Positions 1 through 8,139 of a stretch of DNA of 64,000 nt are shown here, one piece after another. Every line of letters starts with the position of its first letter. Within the stretch, counting starts at the first letter, position 1. The notes beneath the pieces were generated by a model that was not told the DNA's origin, searched no databases, and worked only from the letters and a program-made list of their open reading frames with translations. The stretch covers positions 118,291-182,290 of the forward strand of contig NZ_JAYSDK010000006.1 in the NCBI RefSeq assembly GCF_041914405.1. The letters are read 5' to 3'. The DNA is from Zoogloea sp041914405 (GTDB lineage Bacteria > Pseudomonadota > Gammaproteobacteria > Burkholderiales > Rhodocyclaceae). A program made the position numbers and the translations under genes.

Positions 1-862
1 TCATTGTGATCATCTTGGCTGCCATCACGGCCCCGATTGCCACGCCGACGGCCACCACGCCCTGCAGCATCGAGGCGCGGGACAGATCGAGATGCAGGGC
101 CTGCTCGGCCCACTTGATCACGATGAACTGCAGCGTCGCGCCAGCGCCCCAGAACAGGGTTGTCGTGGCGAGGGAGATCTGCCCCAGCTTGTCGCGCCAC
201 AGCAGCTTCAGGCAGTGGTTGAAGTCATGCAGCAGGTAGATGGGATTCTTGCGCAGCGCCTTGTGGTCCACGCCAGTGTCCGGCACCTTGAGGTTGAACA
301 GCGCGGCGATGAGGTAGAGCAGGCCGACGATGCACAAGGCCATCTCAGGTACGGTATCGATGCCGGTATCGATGTAGGGCAGGTCGAAGCCCAGAAGCGC
401 CTGGGAAATGGTGGGTTTGATCAGCATTCCACCGACCAGTGTTCCGAGGATGATCGCACCGACGGTGAGGCCCTCGATCCAGCCATTGGCCACGACCAGC
501 AGCCGGTGGGGCAGGTACTCGGTGAGTATCCCATACTTGGCCGGCGAATAGGCTGCCGCGCCGAGGCCGACCAGCGCGTAGGCGGCAAGCGGGTGTATGC
601 CGAAGAACATCGAGGCACAGCCAAGTATCTTGATGGTGTTGCTGATCAGCATCACCCTCCACTTGGGCATCGAGTCTGCGAAGGCGCCTACGAAGGCGGC
701 CAGCAGCACGTAGGACAGCGTAAAGAACAGCTTGAGGAGCGGCTCGTATTCCTGCGGGGCACTCATTTCCCGGAGTATGTAGATCGAGGCGATCAACAAG
801 GCATTGTCGGCCAGCGCAGAGAAGAACTGCGCCGCCATGATCATGTAGAAACCGAAAGGCAT
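1..862 (-). CDS. lplT: Lysophospholipid transporter LplT (partial, C-terminus outside window)
   Basis: MFS-fold inner-membrane protein, read leftward from an ATG at 862 and still open at the window edge, so only about 287 N-terminal residues are present. The translation begins MPFGFYMIMAAQFFSALADN, typical of LplT, which flips lysophospholipids inward for re-acylation. Hydrophobic helices alternate with short loops, with the conserved stretch ALVGLGAAAYSPAKYGILTEYLP near residue 95-115. An acyltransferase partner (aas) is not visible. It is divergent from the LysR gene at 992, leaving a 129-bp shared regulatory region. Family assignment is confident by sequence feel; the exact substrate is inferred from the family. 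Confidence 0.85.
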   Translation of the reverse strand, partial: MPFGFYMIMAAQFFSALADNALLIASIYILREMSAPQEYEPLLKLFFTLSYVLLAAFVGAFADSMPKWRVMLISNTIKILGCASMFFGIHPLAAYALVGLGAAAYSPAKYGILTEYLPHRLLVVANGWIEGLTVGAIILGTLVGGMLIKPTISQALLGFDLPYIDTGIDTVPEMALCIVGLLYLIAALFNLKVPDTGVDHKALRKNPIYLLHDFNHCLKLLWRDKLGQISLATTTLFWGAGATLQFIVIKWAEQALHLDLSRASMLQGVVAVGVAIGAVMAAKMITM

Positions 863-970
863 CGCTGGGATACGAAAGCGCTGTGTATTTGCTTGAGGAC
901 CGCGCTTTATACCACGAAGGCTGTGACGTCTTCTGGCGACTGAGTCAATGTTGTGATCCAATAGGGTATA

Positions 971-987
971 CATAAACCGGATTTATG
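971..987. promoter_or_regulatory. Putative LysR-type operator
   Basis: Inverted repeat CATAAA-N5-TTTATG just before the LysR start codon at 992 in the lplT/LysR divergent region. It contains the T-N11-A core of LysR-type sites (T973, A985). Its position suggests autoregulation and perhaps control of lplT. Binding is inference. Confidence 0.45.
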
Positions 988-991
988 AGCC

Positions 992-1903
992 ATGGCTGAT
1001 CGTCGACTTCAGGTTTTCCACGCGGTTGCCCGCCACGGATCCTTCACCCGCGCTGCCGAAGCGCTGTTCATGACACAACCGGCTGTCACCTTCCAGATCA
1101 AACAGCTGGAAGAGCAGTTCAACACACGCCTGTTCGACCGTGGGCATGGTCGGGTGGTCCTGACCGCAGCGGGCGAGTTGGTGATGGCCTACGCCGAGCG
1201 TATCCTCGGCCTCTCCGAAGAACTGGAATCGCGTGTCTCAGAACTGACCGACGAACTTTCTGGCGTGCTCCACCTGGGGACCAGCACCACTATTGCCGGC
1301 TATTGGTTGCCTTATCTCCTAGAAGGCTTCAAGCGGCGCTACCCACGTGTGATCCCGCGGGTGTCGGTGGGTAATTCCCAGCTCATCGAGTCCCGCGTGA
1401 TGGATCGCAACCTGGATGTGGGCCTCATCGAGATCGTAACCGAGCAGCAGAGCCTCGATCGGCGTGGCGCAGGGCAGGACGAACTGCAGCTGATCGTCGC
1501 GCCCGACCACATGCTGGCGCGGGAGCTCAGTGTCCGGGCCGAGCAGATTGCGCCCCATCCGCTGATCCACCGCGAGCCGGGCAACGCCATAAGGGATCTG
1601 GTGGACCAGTTCTTCGCTTCTGCCGGGATCCCCTATGAGGATCTCAATGTCACCGCCGAACTCGGCAGTCTCTCGTCGGTCAAGCACCTGGTCGCCCAGG
1701 GTTTCGGCGTTGCCATCGCGTCGAAGGCGGCGATCCAGAGTGCGGTGAAGGCCGGGCGACTGGTCGGCATTCCGCTTGAGCCGCGCCTGCATACGCCGCT
1801 GGAAGTGATCCTGCTGAAGGACAAATTCCGTTCCCGCCTCGTCAATACTTTTGCCGATTTCGTCACCGAGGAGATCGGCCGCCTCGCAGCAGCCAGAAAC
1901 TGA
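992..1903 (+). CDS. LysR-family transcriptional regulator (CysB/CbbR-like)
   Basis: 303 residues, normal for LysR regulators. The N-terminal winged helix-turn-helix is clear (residues 1-60, with GSFTRAAEALFMTQPAVTFQIKQLE) and is followed by a linker helix and a periplasmic-binding-protein-like effector domain (about 90-295). It lies between divergent lplT and alr, which starts 10 bp after its stop, so it may be cotranscribed with alr-radA. A T-N11-A palindrome sits immediately upstream. The effector cannot be read from sequence; similarity to CysL/CbbR-type regulators is an impression only. Confidence 0.9.
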   Translation: MADRRLQVFHAVARHGSFTRAAEALFMTQPAVTFQIKQLEEQFNTRLFDRGHGRVVLTAAGELVMAYAERILGLSEELESRVSELTDELSGVLHLGTSTTIAGYWLPYLLEGFKRRYPRVIPRVSVGNSQLIESRVMDRNLDVGLIEIVTEQQSLDRRGAGQDELQLIVAPDHMLARELSVRAEQIAPHPLIHREPGNAIRDLVDQFFASAGIPYEDLNVTAELGSLSSVKHLVAQGFGVAIASKAAIQSAVKAGRLVGIPLEPRLHTPLEVILLKDKFRSRLVNTFADFVTEEIGRLAAARN

Positions 1904-1912
1904 CAGAAAATC

Positions 1913-2998
1913 ATGCCCCGTCCCATACGCGCCTCGATCAATCTCGAGGCCTTGCGCCATAACTACCAGCTCGCAAAGATCCGCTCCGGTAACGCCAAGG
2001 CGTTCGCCGTCATCAAGGCCAACGCCTACGGGCATGGGCTGGCTAACGCGATTACTGCCTTCGGCGACATCGCGGATGGCTTCGCCTTGTTGGATATCGA
2101 AGAGGCGCGCAAGCTGAGGGAGGCGGGACTCCAGCAGCCGATCGCATTGTTGGAGGGGTTTTTCGAGCCAGCCGATCTGGCCGACGTGATGGCGCTGGGG
2201 CTGACGCCCGCGATCCACGGCGAGGCCCAGCTCAAGATGCTGGAGCGGGCCAGTCTGGATGCGCCGATCGACGTGCTGCTGAAGGTCAATTCCGGCATGA
2301 ACCGCCTCGGCTTCACCGCCGACAACTTCACCGCGGCGCTGGCCCGGCTGCGGGCCTTGCCGGGCATTCGCTCCATCACGCCGATGACCCACTTTGCACG
2401 CGCCGATGACGAGATGGGCATCGCCGGCCAGCTCGGCGTGTTCCGGTCCCTCACCGCAGGCCTCGACCTGCCGGTCAGCCTGGCCAATTCGGCCGCGCTG
2501 CTGAGGTTTCCCGAGGCTATTGGGCAGATCACCCGCCCGGGCATCATCCTGTATGGCAGCTCGCCAATGCCGGACCTGCAGAGCGCCGAGGCCATCGGCC
2601 TGCGTCCGGCGATGACGCTGAGCAGCGAGATCATCGGTACGCAGAGTATCCAGTCAGGGGACAAGGTTGGCTACGGCGGCACCTTCACGGCCAATGGGCC
2701 AATGCGCATCGGCACCGTCGCCTGCGGGTACGCGGACGGTTATCCGCGCCATGCGCCGACCGGAACGCCAATCCTGGTCGGCGGGAGGCGGACCCGCGTG
2801 CTCGGCCGTGTGTCGATGGACATGCTCGCCTGTGACCTGACCCATCTTGAAGAGGCTGGCGTCGGCACGCCGGTCACCCTGTGGGGTGAAGGCCTGGCGG
2901 CTGACGAGGTGGCCACGGCCGCCGGCACCATCAGCTACGAGTTGTTCTGCGCATTGGCGCCGCGTGTGCCGGTGCAGGTAAAGGGCCTGGACCGCTGA
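1913..2998 (+). CDS. alr: Alanine racemase
   Basis: PLP-dependent interconversion of L- and D-alanine for peptidoglycan, cytoplasmic. 361 residues, normal for the family. The PLP lysine is K35 in VIKANAYGHG, and the catalytic tyrosine from the C-terminal beta domain is Y254 in VGYGGTF. The substrate-site motif GYADGYPR follows. The start ATG at 1913 lies 10 bp after the LysR stop. Its TGA overlaps the radA ATG (TGATG), so the two are translationally coupled; an alr-radA pair is common in betaproteobacteria. It could equally be called dadX, but no dadA is nearby. Confidence 0.96.
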   Translation: MPRPIRASINLEALRHNYQLAKIRSGNAKAFAVIKANAYGHGLANAITAFGDIADGFALLDIEEARKLREAGLQQPIALLEGFFEPADLADVMALGLTPAIHGEAQLKMLERASLDAPIDVLLKVNSGMNRLGFTADNFTAALARLRALPGIRSITPMTHFARADDEMGIAGQLGVFRSLTAGLDLPVSLANSAALLRFPEAIGQITRPGIILYGSSPMPDLQSAEAIGLRPAMTLSSEIIGTQSIQSGDKVGYGGTFTANGPMRIGTVACGYADGYPRHAPTGTPILVGGRRTRVLGRVSMDMLACDLTHLEEAGVGTPVTLWGEGLAADEVATAAGTISYELFCALAPRVPVQVKGLDR

Positions 2999-4374
2999 TG
3001 GCCAAGGTCAAGACGGTGCATGTGTGCACCGAGTGCGGTGGCAAGTCGCCGCGCTGGCAGGGGCAGTGCCCGCACTGCAACGCGTGGAACACGCTGGTCG
3101 AATCGGTCGTCGAGCCGGAGGCGCCGGTCGCCAAGCGCTTTGCTGCGCTGGCTGGTGATTCGGGCCGGCTGCAGACCCTGGCCGACATCCAGCCGAAAGA
3201 GTCGGCGCGCGTCCCGACTGGCATCGAGGAGTTCGACCGCGTGCTGGGCGGCGGCCTGGTGCCCGGCGGCGTGGTGCTGATCGGTGGTGACCCCGGCATC
3301 GGCAAGTCCACCTTGTTGCTGCAGGCTTTGGCCTTGTTGTCGGGCCAGCAGCGTGCCCTGTATGTGAGCGGTGAAGAGTCTGCCGAACAAGTAGCGCTGC
3401 GGGCCTCACGCTTGCAACTCGACGCCCGTAGTCTGCAGCTGCTGCCGGAAATCAATCTCGAGCGCATCCTGGGCAGCCTGCGGGACGTCAAACCTGATGT
3501 TGCGGTGATCGACTCGATCCAGACCATCTATTCGGAAACCCTGAGTTCGGCGCCAGGCTCCGTCGCCCAGGTACGCGAATGCGCCGCCCAGCTGACCCGC
3601 TTCGCGAAGCAAGGCGGCAGCACCCTGATCATGGTCGGCCACGTGACCAAGGACGGTGCGCTGGCCGGGCCGCGGGTGCTCGAGCACATCGTTGATACCG
3701 TGCTGTATTTCGAAGGCGACACCCATTCCAGCTTCCGGCTGGTGCGGGCCTTCAAGAACCGCTTTGGCGCAGTCAATGAGCTCGGCGTCTTTGCAATGAC
3801 CGAGAAAGGACTCCGGGGCGTTTCCAATCCTTCCGCAATCTTCCTGTCCCAGCATGGGCAGCAGGTGCCGGGCTCTTGCGTGCTGGTCACCCAAGAAGGT
3901 ACGCGCCCGCTGCTGGTGGAGATCCAGGCGCTGGTGGATAGCGCCCATAGCCCCAGCCCGCGGCGCCTGTCGGTCGGCCTGGAGCAGAATCGGTTGGCGA
4001 TGCTGCTGGCCGTGCTCCATCGTCACGCCGGTGTAGTGTGCTTCGACCAGGACGTGTTCGTGAACGCGGTCGGTGGCGTCAAGATCACCGAGCCGGCGGC
4101 CGACCTCGCGGTGCTGCTGGCGATCGTCTCCTCGCTGACCAACCGGCCGCTGCCGGGGCAACTGGTGGTGTTCGGCGAGGTGGGCCTGGCCGGCGAAATC
4201 CGCCCGGCGCCCCGGGGCCAGGAGCGCCTGAAGGAGTCCGCCAAACTTGGCTTTACGATGGCCCTGGTGCCGAAGGCCAATGCGCCGAAGCAGGACATTC
4301 CGGGCATGCAGGTGATTGCCGTGGACCGCATCGATGAGGCCCTCGAACGCCTGAAGGAGCTCGCGGACGCCTGA
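2998..4374 (+). CDS. radA: DNA repair protein RadA
   Basis: RecA-like branch-migration helicase acting in recombination intermediate processing. 458 residues. The N-terminal zinc finger has C10, C13, C24 and C27. Walker A is GGDPGIGKST (about 95-104), the RadA-specific KNRFG motif is at 253-257, and a Lon-protease-like C-terminal domain follows (about 280-450). The gene overlaps alr by one base. No frameshift or missing motif. Confidence 0.97.
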   Translation: MAKVKTVHVCTECGGKSPRWQGQCPHCNAWNTLVESVVEPEAPVAKRFAALAGDSGRLQTLADIQPKESARVPTGIEEFDRVLGGGLVPGGVVLIGGDPGIGKSTLLLQALALLSGQQRALYVSGEESAEQVALRASRLQLDARSLQLLPEINLERILGSLRDVKPDVAVIDSIQTIYSETLSSAPGSVAQVRECAAQLTRFAKQGGSTLIMVGHVTKDGALAGPRVLEHIVDTVLYFEGDTHSSFRLVRAFKNRFGAVNELGVFAMTEKGLRGVSNPSAIFLSQHGQQVPGSCVLVTQEGTRPLLVEIQALVDSAHSPSPRRLSVGLEQNRLAMLLAVLHRHAGVVCFDQDVFVNAVGGVKITEPAADLAVLLAIVSSLTNRPLPGQLVVFGEVGLAGEIRPAPRGQERLKESAKLGFTMALVPKANAPKQDIPGMQVIAVDRIDEALERLKELADA

Positions 4375-4553
4375 CAGGGCGGTCGCAGGACTCAAAATCT
4401 GCTGAAAAGCGCGTAAAACCTTGAGATTCGTGCCACAGGCGGAAAAGAGCAGGGTAAGCTACCGCCCGCGGGTGTGTAGAGCGCTGCAGGCGCAAAGCGT
4501 CACCTGTTGCAGCTCCTGTATCCACCCATTTCTTTCACTACAAAAGACGAGCT

Positions 4554-4829
4554 ATGAACAAGACTGAACTGATCGATGCACTGGCTGGCAAGAGTGGTCT
4601 CACCAAGGCTGACGCTGGCCGCGCGGTGGACAGCCTCACCGAAATCATCACCGAAACCCTGGCCAAGGGTGAGAGCGTGACCCTCGTCGGTTTCGGCACC
4701 TTCGCCGTTGGCGAGCGCGCCGCCCGTGTCGGTCGCAACCCCCAGACCGGTGCCGAGATCCAGATCGCTGCTTCCAAGCAGCCGAAGTTCTCCGCCGGCT
4801 CCAAGCTGAAGGACGCGGTCAACAAGTAA
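4554..4829 (+). CDS. hup: DNA-binding protein HU
   Basis: 91-residue histone-like nucleoid protein, full length. It begins MNKTELIDALA and has the beta-arm signature GFGTFAVGERAARVGRNPQTG ending in a lysine-rich tail. HU dimers bend DNA non-specifically. It stands alone with its own 179-bp upstream region, consistent with an independent strong promoter. Whether it is the HupA- or HupB-type paralogue cannot be decided; the sequence resembles HU-beta. Confidence 0.95.
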   Translation: MNKTELIDALAGKSGLTKADAGRAVDSLTEIITETLAKGESVTLVGFGTFAVGERAARVGRNPQTGAEIQIAASKQPKFSAGSKLKDAVNK

Positions 4830-4867
4830 GCCGTCCAGCGCGTGCCCAGGCACGCAAGGTAGTACCC

Positions 4868-4896
4868 AAGTGGCGACTCCGTTGGAGCCGCCACTT
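4868..4896 (+). terminator. Hairpin downstream of hup
   Basis: 13-bp stem with a single A-C mismatch (4868-4880 with 4884-4896) and a 3-base loop, about 40 bp after the HU stop. It is followed only by a short T-rich stretch, so it is a weak or RNA-stabilising terminator. Confidence 0.6.
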
Positions 4897-4912
4897 TGCG
4901 TTTACGACGTGC

Positions 4913-4940
4913 AAAAAAAGCACCACCCTGATGGGTGGTG
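4913..4940 (-). terminator. Intrinsic terminator of prc
   Basis: Perfect 8-bp hairpin CACCACCC-TGAT-GGGTGGTG (4921-4940) flanked on the left by seven A (4913-4919), i.e. a U-tract when read leftward. It lies 21 bp beyond the prc stop on the minus strand. Confidence 0.88.
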
Positions 4941-4960
4941 CAGCATGATATGTATCGCTA

Positions 4961-7111
4961 TCAGCGGGTCACGATGGGCGGGTTCCCGCTCCGATTACGC
5001 ATGGCTACCTGGGCGTTACCGGAGAGCAGGTCCACCTCATCGGCGACGATGCGTGCCGCTTCGTCGAGCAGCACATCCTTCACGTCCTTTCGCGCCTTCT
5101 CTGCTGCCAGATCAGCCGCCAGGCTGCGTTCGCCGGATTGCAGGCCGTCGTCCCGTAGCGCGGCCAGCTTGCCCTTCAGATCACCTTTCTCACGCTGCTT
5201 GAGACGGTTCTCCCGGACCTCCTTTTCCTTGCGACGATCCGCCTCGTTGAGGGAGATGGACTTGCTTTCCCGCTGCCGGCGGACGTCGGCGATATCGTCC
5301 AGCAGGCTCTGGAACTCCTTGTCTGAGGCGATACGCGACTGGTAACGGTTCTGCAGGGCAGGGATGACGTCCTTCAAATTGCCGGCAGGTTTGAAGCTGG
5401 CGGCATCAATCTGCACCCACGGCAAGGCGTTGTCGTAGCTCGACTCACCATAGTTGTCTGTATCGGAAGCAGACGGGAAACGGATGTCCGGCGTCACGCC
5501 CTTGAGCTGGGTCGTTCCACCATTGACGCGGAAAAACTGGGCCACGGTCATCTTCAGTTCGCCGAATTTCGGTTTGCTGTTCTTGGCGATCTCATCGAGG
5601 TTGATCAGTGTCTGCACCGTGCCCTTGCCGAAGCTAGGCTCGCCGATAATCGGCGCACGGCCATAATCCTGCAGGGCAGCAGCGAAGATCTCGGAAGCCG
5701 ATGCCGAAGAACGGTTGATCAACACGGCCATCGGGCCATCCCAGGCTGTGCCGGCATTCTCGTCGCTTTCGACGCCGATTTTGCCGTCCGTGCGGCGCTG
5801 CTGCACGACCGGACCCTTGTCGATGAACAGCCCGGTAAGCTCCACCGCCTCGCGCAGGGAGCCGCCGCCGTTGTTGCGCAGGTCGATCAACAGTCCATCC
5901 ACCTTGTCCTTCTTGAGTTCGTCGATCAGGCGGGCGACATCGCGGCTGGCGCTGCGGTAGTCCTTGTCGCCCTTGCGACGGCCCTCAAAGTCTTCGTAGA
6001 AGGTGGGTAGGGTGATGACGCCGATGCGGCGTGCGCTGGCCCCATCGCCTGACTTGATCACGGATTTCTTGGCCGCCTGCTCCTCCAGCTTGATCTTGTC
6101 GCGAACCAGCGAAACCAGCTTGTGCTTGCCGTCCGGCCCCGCCTCGGCAGGCAGGATGTCCAGCGTGACCTTGGTGTCCTTTGCGCCGCGGATCAGCTTG
6201 ACCACCTCATCCACCCGCGACCCGACCACGTCCGCCGTCGGCCCTTCCGCTTGTGCGACACCGACGATGCGGTCACCGACGGCGAGCTTGCCGGAGCGGG
6301 CGGCGGGACCGCCGGGAACCAGCTCGCGGATCGTGATGTAGTCATCCCGCTCCTGCAGCACTGCGCCGATGCCCACCAGCGACAGCCGCATGGAAATGTC
6401 GAAATCGTCCGAGGCGCTACGTCCCAGATAGTTGGTATGGGGCTCAATGGACATCGCGAAGGCGTTCATGAAGATCTGGAACACGTCGTCGCTCTTATTC
6501 TTGGACGCGCGGGCCAGATAGTTGTCGTAACGCTTGATGAGGGTTTCGCGGATGGACTTGTCGTCCTTGCCGGCCAGCTTGAGGCGCAGCCAGTCGTTCT
6601 TGACCCGCTTGCGCCACAGATCCTGCACTTCGGCTTCGTCCTTCGGCCACGGCGCCTTGTCGCGCATGTACAGGTAGCTTTCGCTGACACTGAAATCGAA
6701 ATTCTGGTTGAGCAGTTCCCGCGCCTTCTTCAGGCGCTCGGCGGAGCGCTGCTCGTAGCGCTGAAAGATCGCGAAGGGGATGGACAGGTTGCCGCGTTGG
6801 ATCGCATCGTCGAGCAAGGTCCGCGCATCAGCGAAGGAGTCGATGTCAGCCTGGGTGAAATACAGGCGTTCGGGGTCCAGCGCCTTCAAGTAGCGGTTGA
6901 AGATTTTTTCGGACAGCGCGTCATCGAGGGGTTGCGCCTTGTAGTGATAACGCCCGAGCAGCTGGGCGCTCAGGTAGGCGGTCTGCGCTTGCTCGGTGGT
7001 TGGGGCGAGACGCTGTGCAGCCGGAGCCTCCAGGGCTGTCGCCGGCGCCGAAAGCACGACTGGCGTGGCAAAGACAAGGGCCAGCAGGGACCGGATCAAG
7101 CTGTTCTTCAC
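4961..7111 (-). CDS. prc: Tail-specific carboxy-terminal protease Prc/Tsp
   Basis: 716-residue periplasmic S41A serine protease that trims C-termini and, in relatives, degrades murein hydrolases and ssrA-tagged proteins. An N-terminal signal peptide (about residues 1-26, ending APATALEA) is followed by a long N-terminal domain. A PDZ domain follows (about 230-320, with GIGAVLQERDDYITIRELVPGGPA). The catalytic core contains NRSSASASEIFAAAL (Ser) and GEPSFGKGTVQ (Lys), and the C-terminal DUF3340-like region is charged. The start codon is GTG at 7111, preceded by a GGAG ribosome site. It ends in a strong intrinsic terminator and is monocistronic. Confidence 0.95.
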   Translation of the reverse strand: MKNSLIRSLLALVFATPVVLSAPATALEAPAAQRLAPTTEQAQTAYLSAQLLGRYHYKAQPLDDALSEKIFNRYLKALDPERLYFTQADIDSFADARTLLDDAIQRGNLSIPFAIFQRYEQRSAERLKKARELLNQNFDFSVSESYLYMRDKAPWPKDEAEVQDLWRKRVKNDWLRLKLAGKDDKSIRETLIKRYDNYLARASKNKSDDVFQIFMNAFAMSIEPHTNYLGRSASDDFDISMRLSLVGIGAVLQERDDYITIRELVPGGPAARSGKLAVGDRIVGVAQAEGPTADVVGSRVDEVVKLIRGAKDTKVTLDILPAEAGPDGKHKLVSLVRDKIKLEEQAAKKSVIKSGDGASARRIGVITLPTFYEDFEGRRKGDKDYRSASRDVARLIDELKKDKVDGLLIDLRNNGGGSLREAVELTGLFIDKGPVVQQRRTDGKIGVESDENAGTAWDGPMAVLINRSSASASEIFAAALQDYGRAPIIGEPSFGKGTVQTLINLDEIAKNSKPKFGELKMTVAQFFRVNGGTTQLKGVTPDIRFPSASDTDNYGESSYDNALPWVQIDAASFKPAGNLKDVIPALQNRYQSRIASDKEFQSLLDDIADVRRQRESKSISLNEADRRKEKEVRENRLKQREKGDLKGKLAALRDDGLQSGERSLAADLAAEKARKDVKDVLLDEAARIVADEVDLLSGNAQVAMRNRSGNPPIVTR

Positions 7112-7329
7112 TGTATTACTCCAGGGATGCGGGTGTTGCGGAAGGGCACAAAGCTACATGCTTCCGGAAGCTCCGTCGACAGCAGAAATTGCGAGATGTT
7201 CGTAAAGTTAGGCCAATTTTGGCGAAAATCCATGTCGCGTGAACTTCTACGACGCCACGCAATCACTTCGGATGGGCATATCGCCGCCCGTTGAAAATGG
7301 AGCCACTCACTTCCATGGAGGACAGTCCG

Positions 7330-7968
7330 ATGAATCAGGAAAGCATCTGGAGCAAGCGTTACCAGGACGCCGGTGACGACTATCTGTTCGGCACCGAACC
7401 CAACCGCTTTCTGGCCAAGCGGGCTGCCCGCCTGCAGGACGGCAGCCAGGCGCTGTCGGTGGCGGACGGAGAGGGTCGGAACTCGGTGTGGCTAGCGGAG
7501 CAGGGGCTGGACGTTACGGCCATCGAGATCTCCGCGGTGGCGGTAGAAAAAGCCCGCCGCCTGGCCGCAGGCAAGAAGGTGGATGTGCGCTTCCTGCAGG
7601 CCGATATGCTGGCGCCGGGCTGGCCGCCAACCGAGCTTCAGGCGCACTTCGACTGGGTGGTCGGCATCTTCATCCAGTTCGTCGGGCCGGAATGGCGCGA
7701 GCGGCAATTCGATGTGATGAAGCAGATGACCCGGCCGGGAGGGCGGATCCTGCTCCAGGGCTACACACCGAAACAACTCGAATACGGTACGGGCGGCCCC
7801 TCCGCAGTCGAAAACCTCTACACCGGGGACGTCTTGCGGGAAGCCTTCAGCGGCTGGGAAATCGAAGAACTCGTGGAATACGAGGAGGACATCAGCGAGG
7901 GCAGTGGGCATCGTGGACGTTCAGCCTTGATAGGCCTGATTGCCCGCAAGCCGTCCGAAAAAGCCTAA
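7330..7968 (+). CDS. Class I SAM-dependent methyltransferase
   Basis: 212 residues from the ATG at 7330, chosen over an in-frame ATG at 7291 because GGAGG sits about 9 bases upstream of 7330. It contains a Rossmann-type SAM site (ALSVADGEGRNSVWLAEQG, then VTAIEIS) and a post-II region DWVVGIFIQFVGPEWRE. It resembles the small TehB/thiopurine-methyltransferase-like group, whose substrates are often unknown. Monocistronic, flanked by prc (divergent) and a hairpin. The substrate is not assigned. Confidence 0.8.
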   Translation: MNQESIWSKRYQDAGDDYLFGTEPNRFLAKRAARLQDGSQALSVADGEGRNSVWLAEQGLDVTAIEISAVAVEKARRLAAGKKVDVRFLQADMLAPGWPPTELQAHFDWVVGIFIQFVGPEWRERQFDVMKQMTRPGGRILLQGYTPKQLEYGTGGPSAVENLYTGDVLREAFSGWEIEELVEYEEDISEGSGHRGRSALIGLIARKPSEKA

Positions 7969-7982
7969 TAACAACCCGGAAC

Positions 7983-8039
7983 GGGTATTTCACGCCGCAA
8001 GTGTGAAATACCCCAAGCAAAACGCGCTCAGTATTTCAC
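7983..8039. promoter_or_regulatory. Palindrome plus repeat half-site upstream of the sensor gene
   Basis: Perfect 11-bp inverted repeat GGGTATTTCAC (7983-7993) / GTGAAATACCC (8003-8013), with a third copy of GTATTTCAC at 8031-8039. It may terminate the methyltransferase transcript, but there is no T-tract, and the extra half-site points to a protein-binding site for the 8140 gene. Confidence 0.4.
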
Positions 8040-8139
8040 TCGGTTCAAGGACGACCGACGTGTAGCCTGCTCGGGTCTTGCTGGCCGCTGACTGTTCCCA
8101 GGGCAGCCTGGCTGGATGCGACGCTAGCAGGGGTATGCC

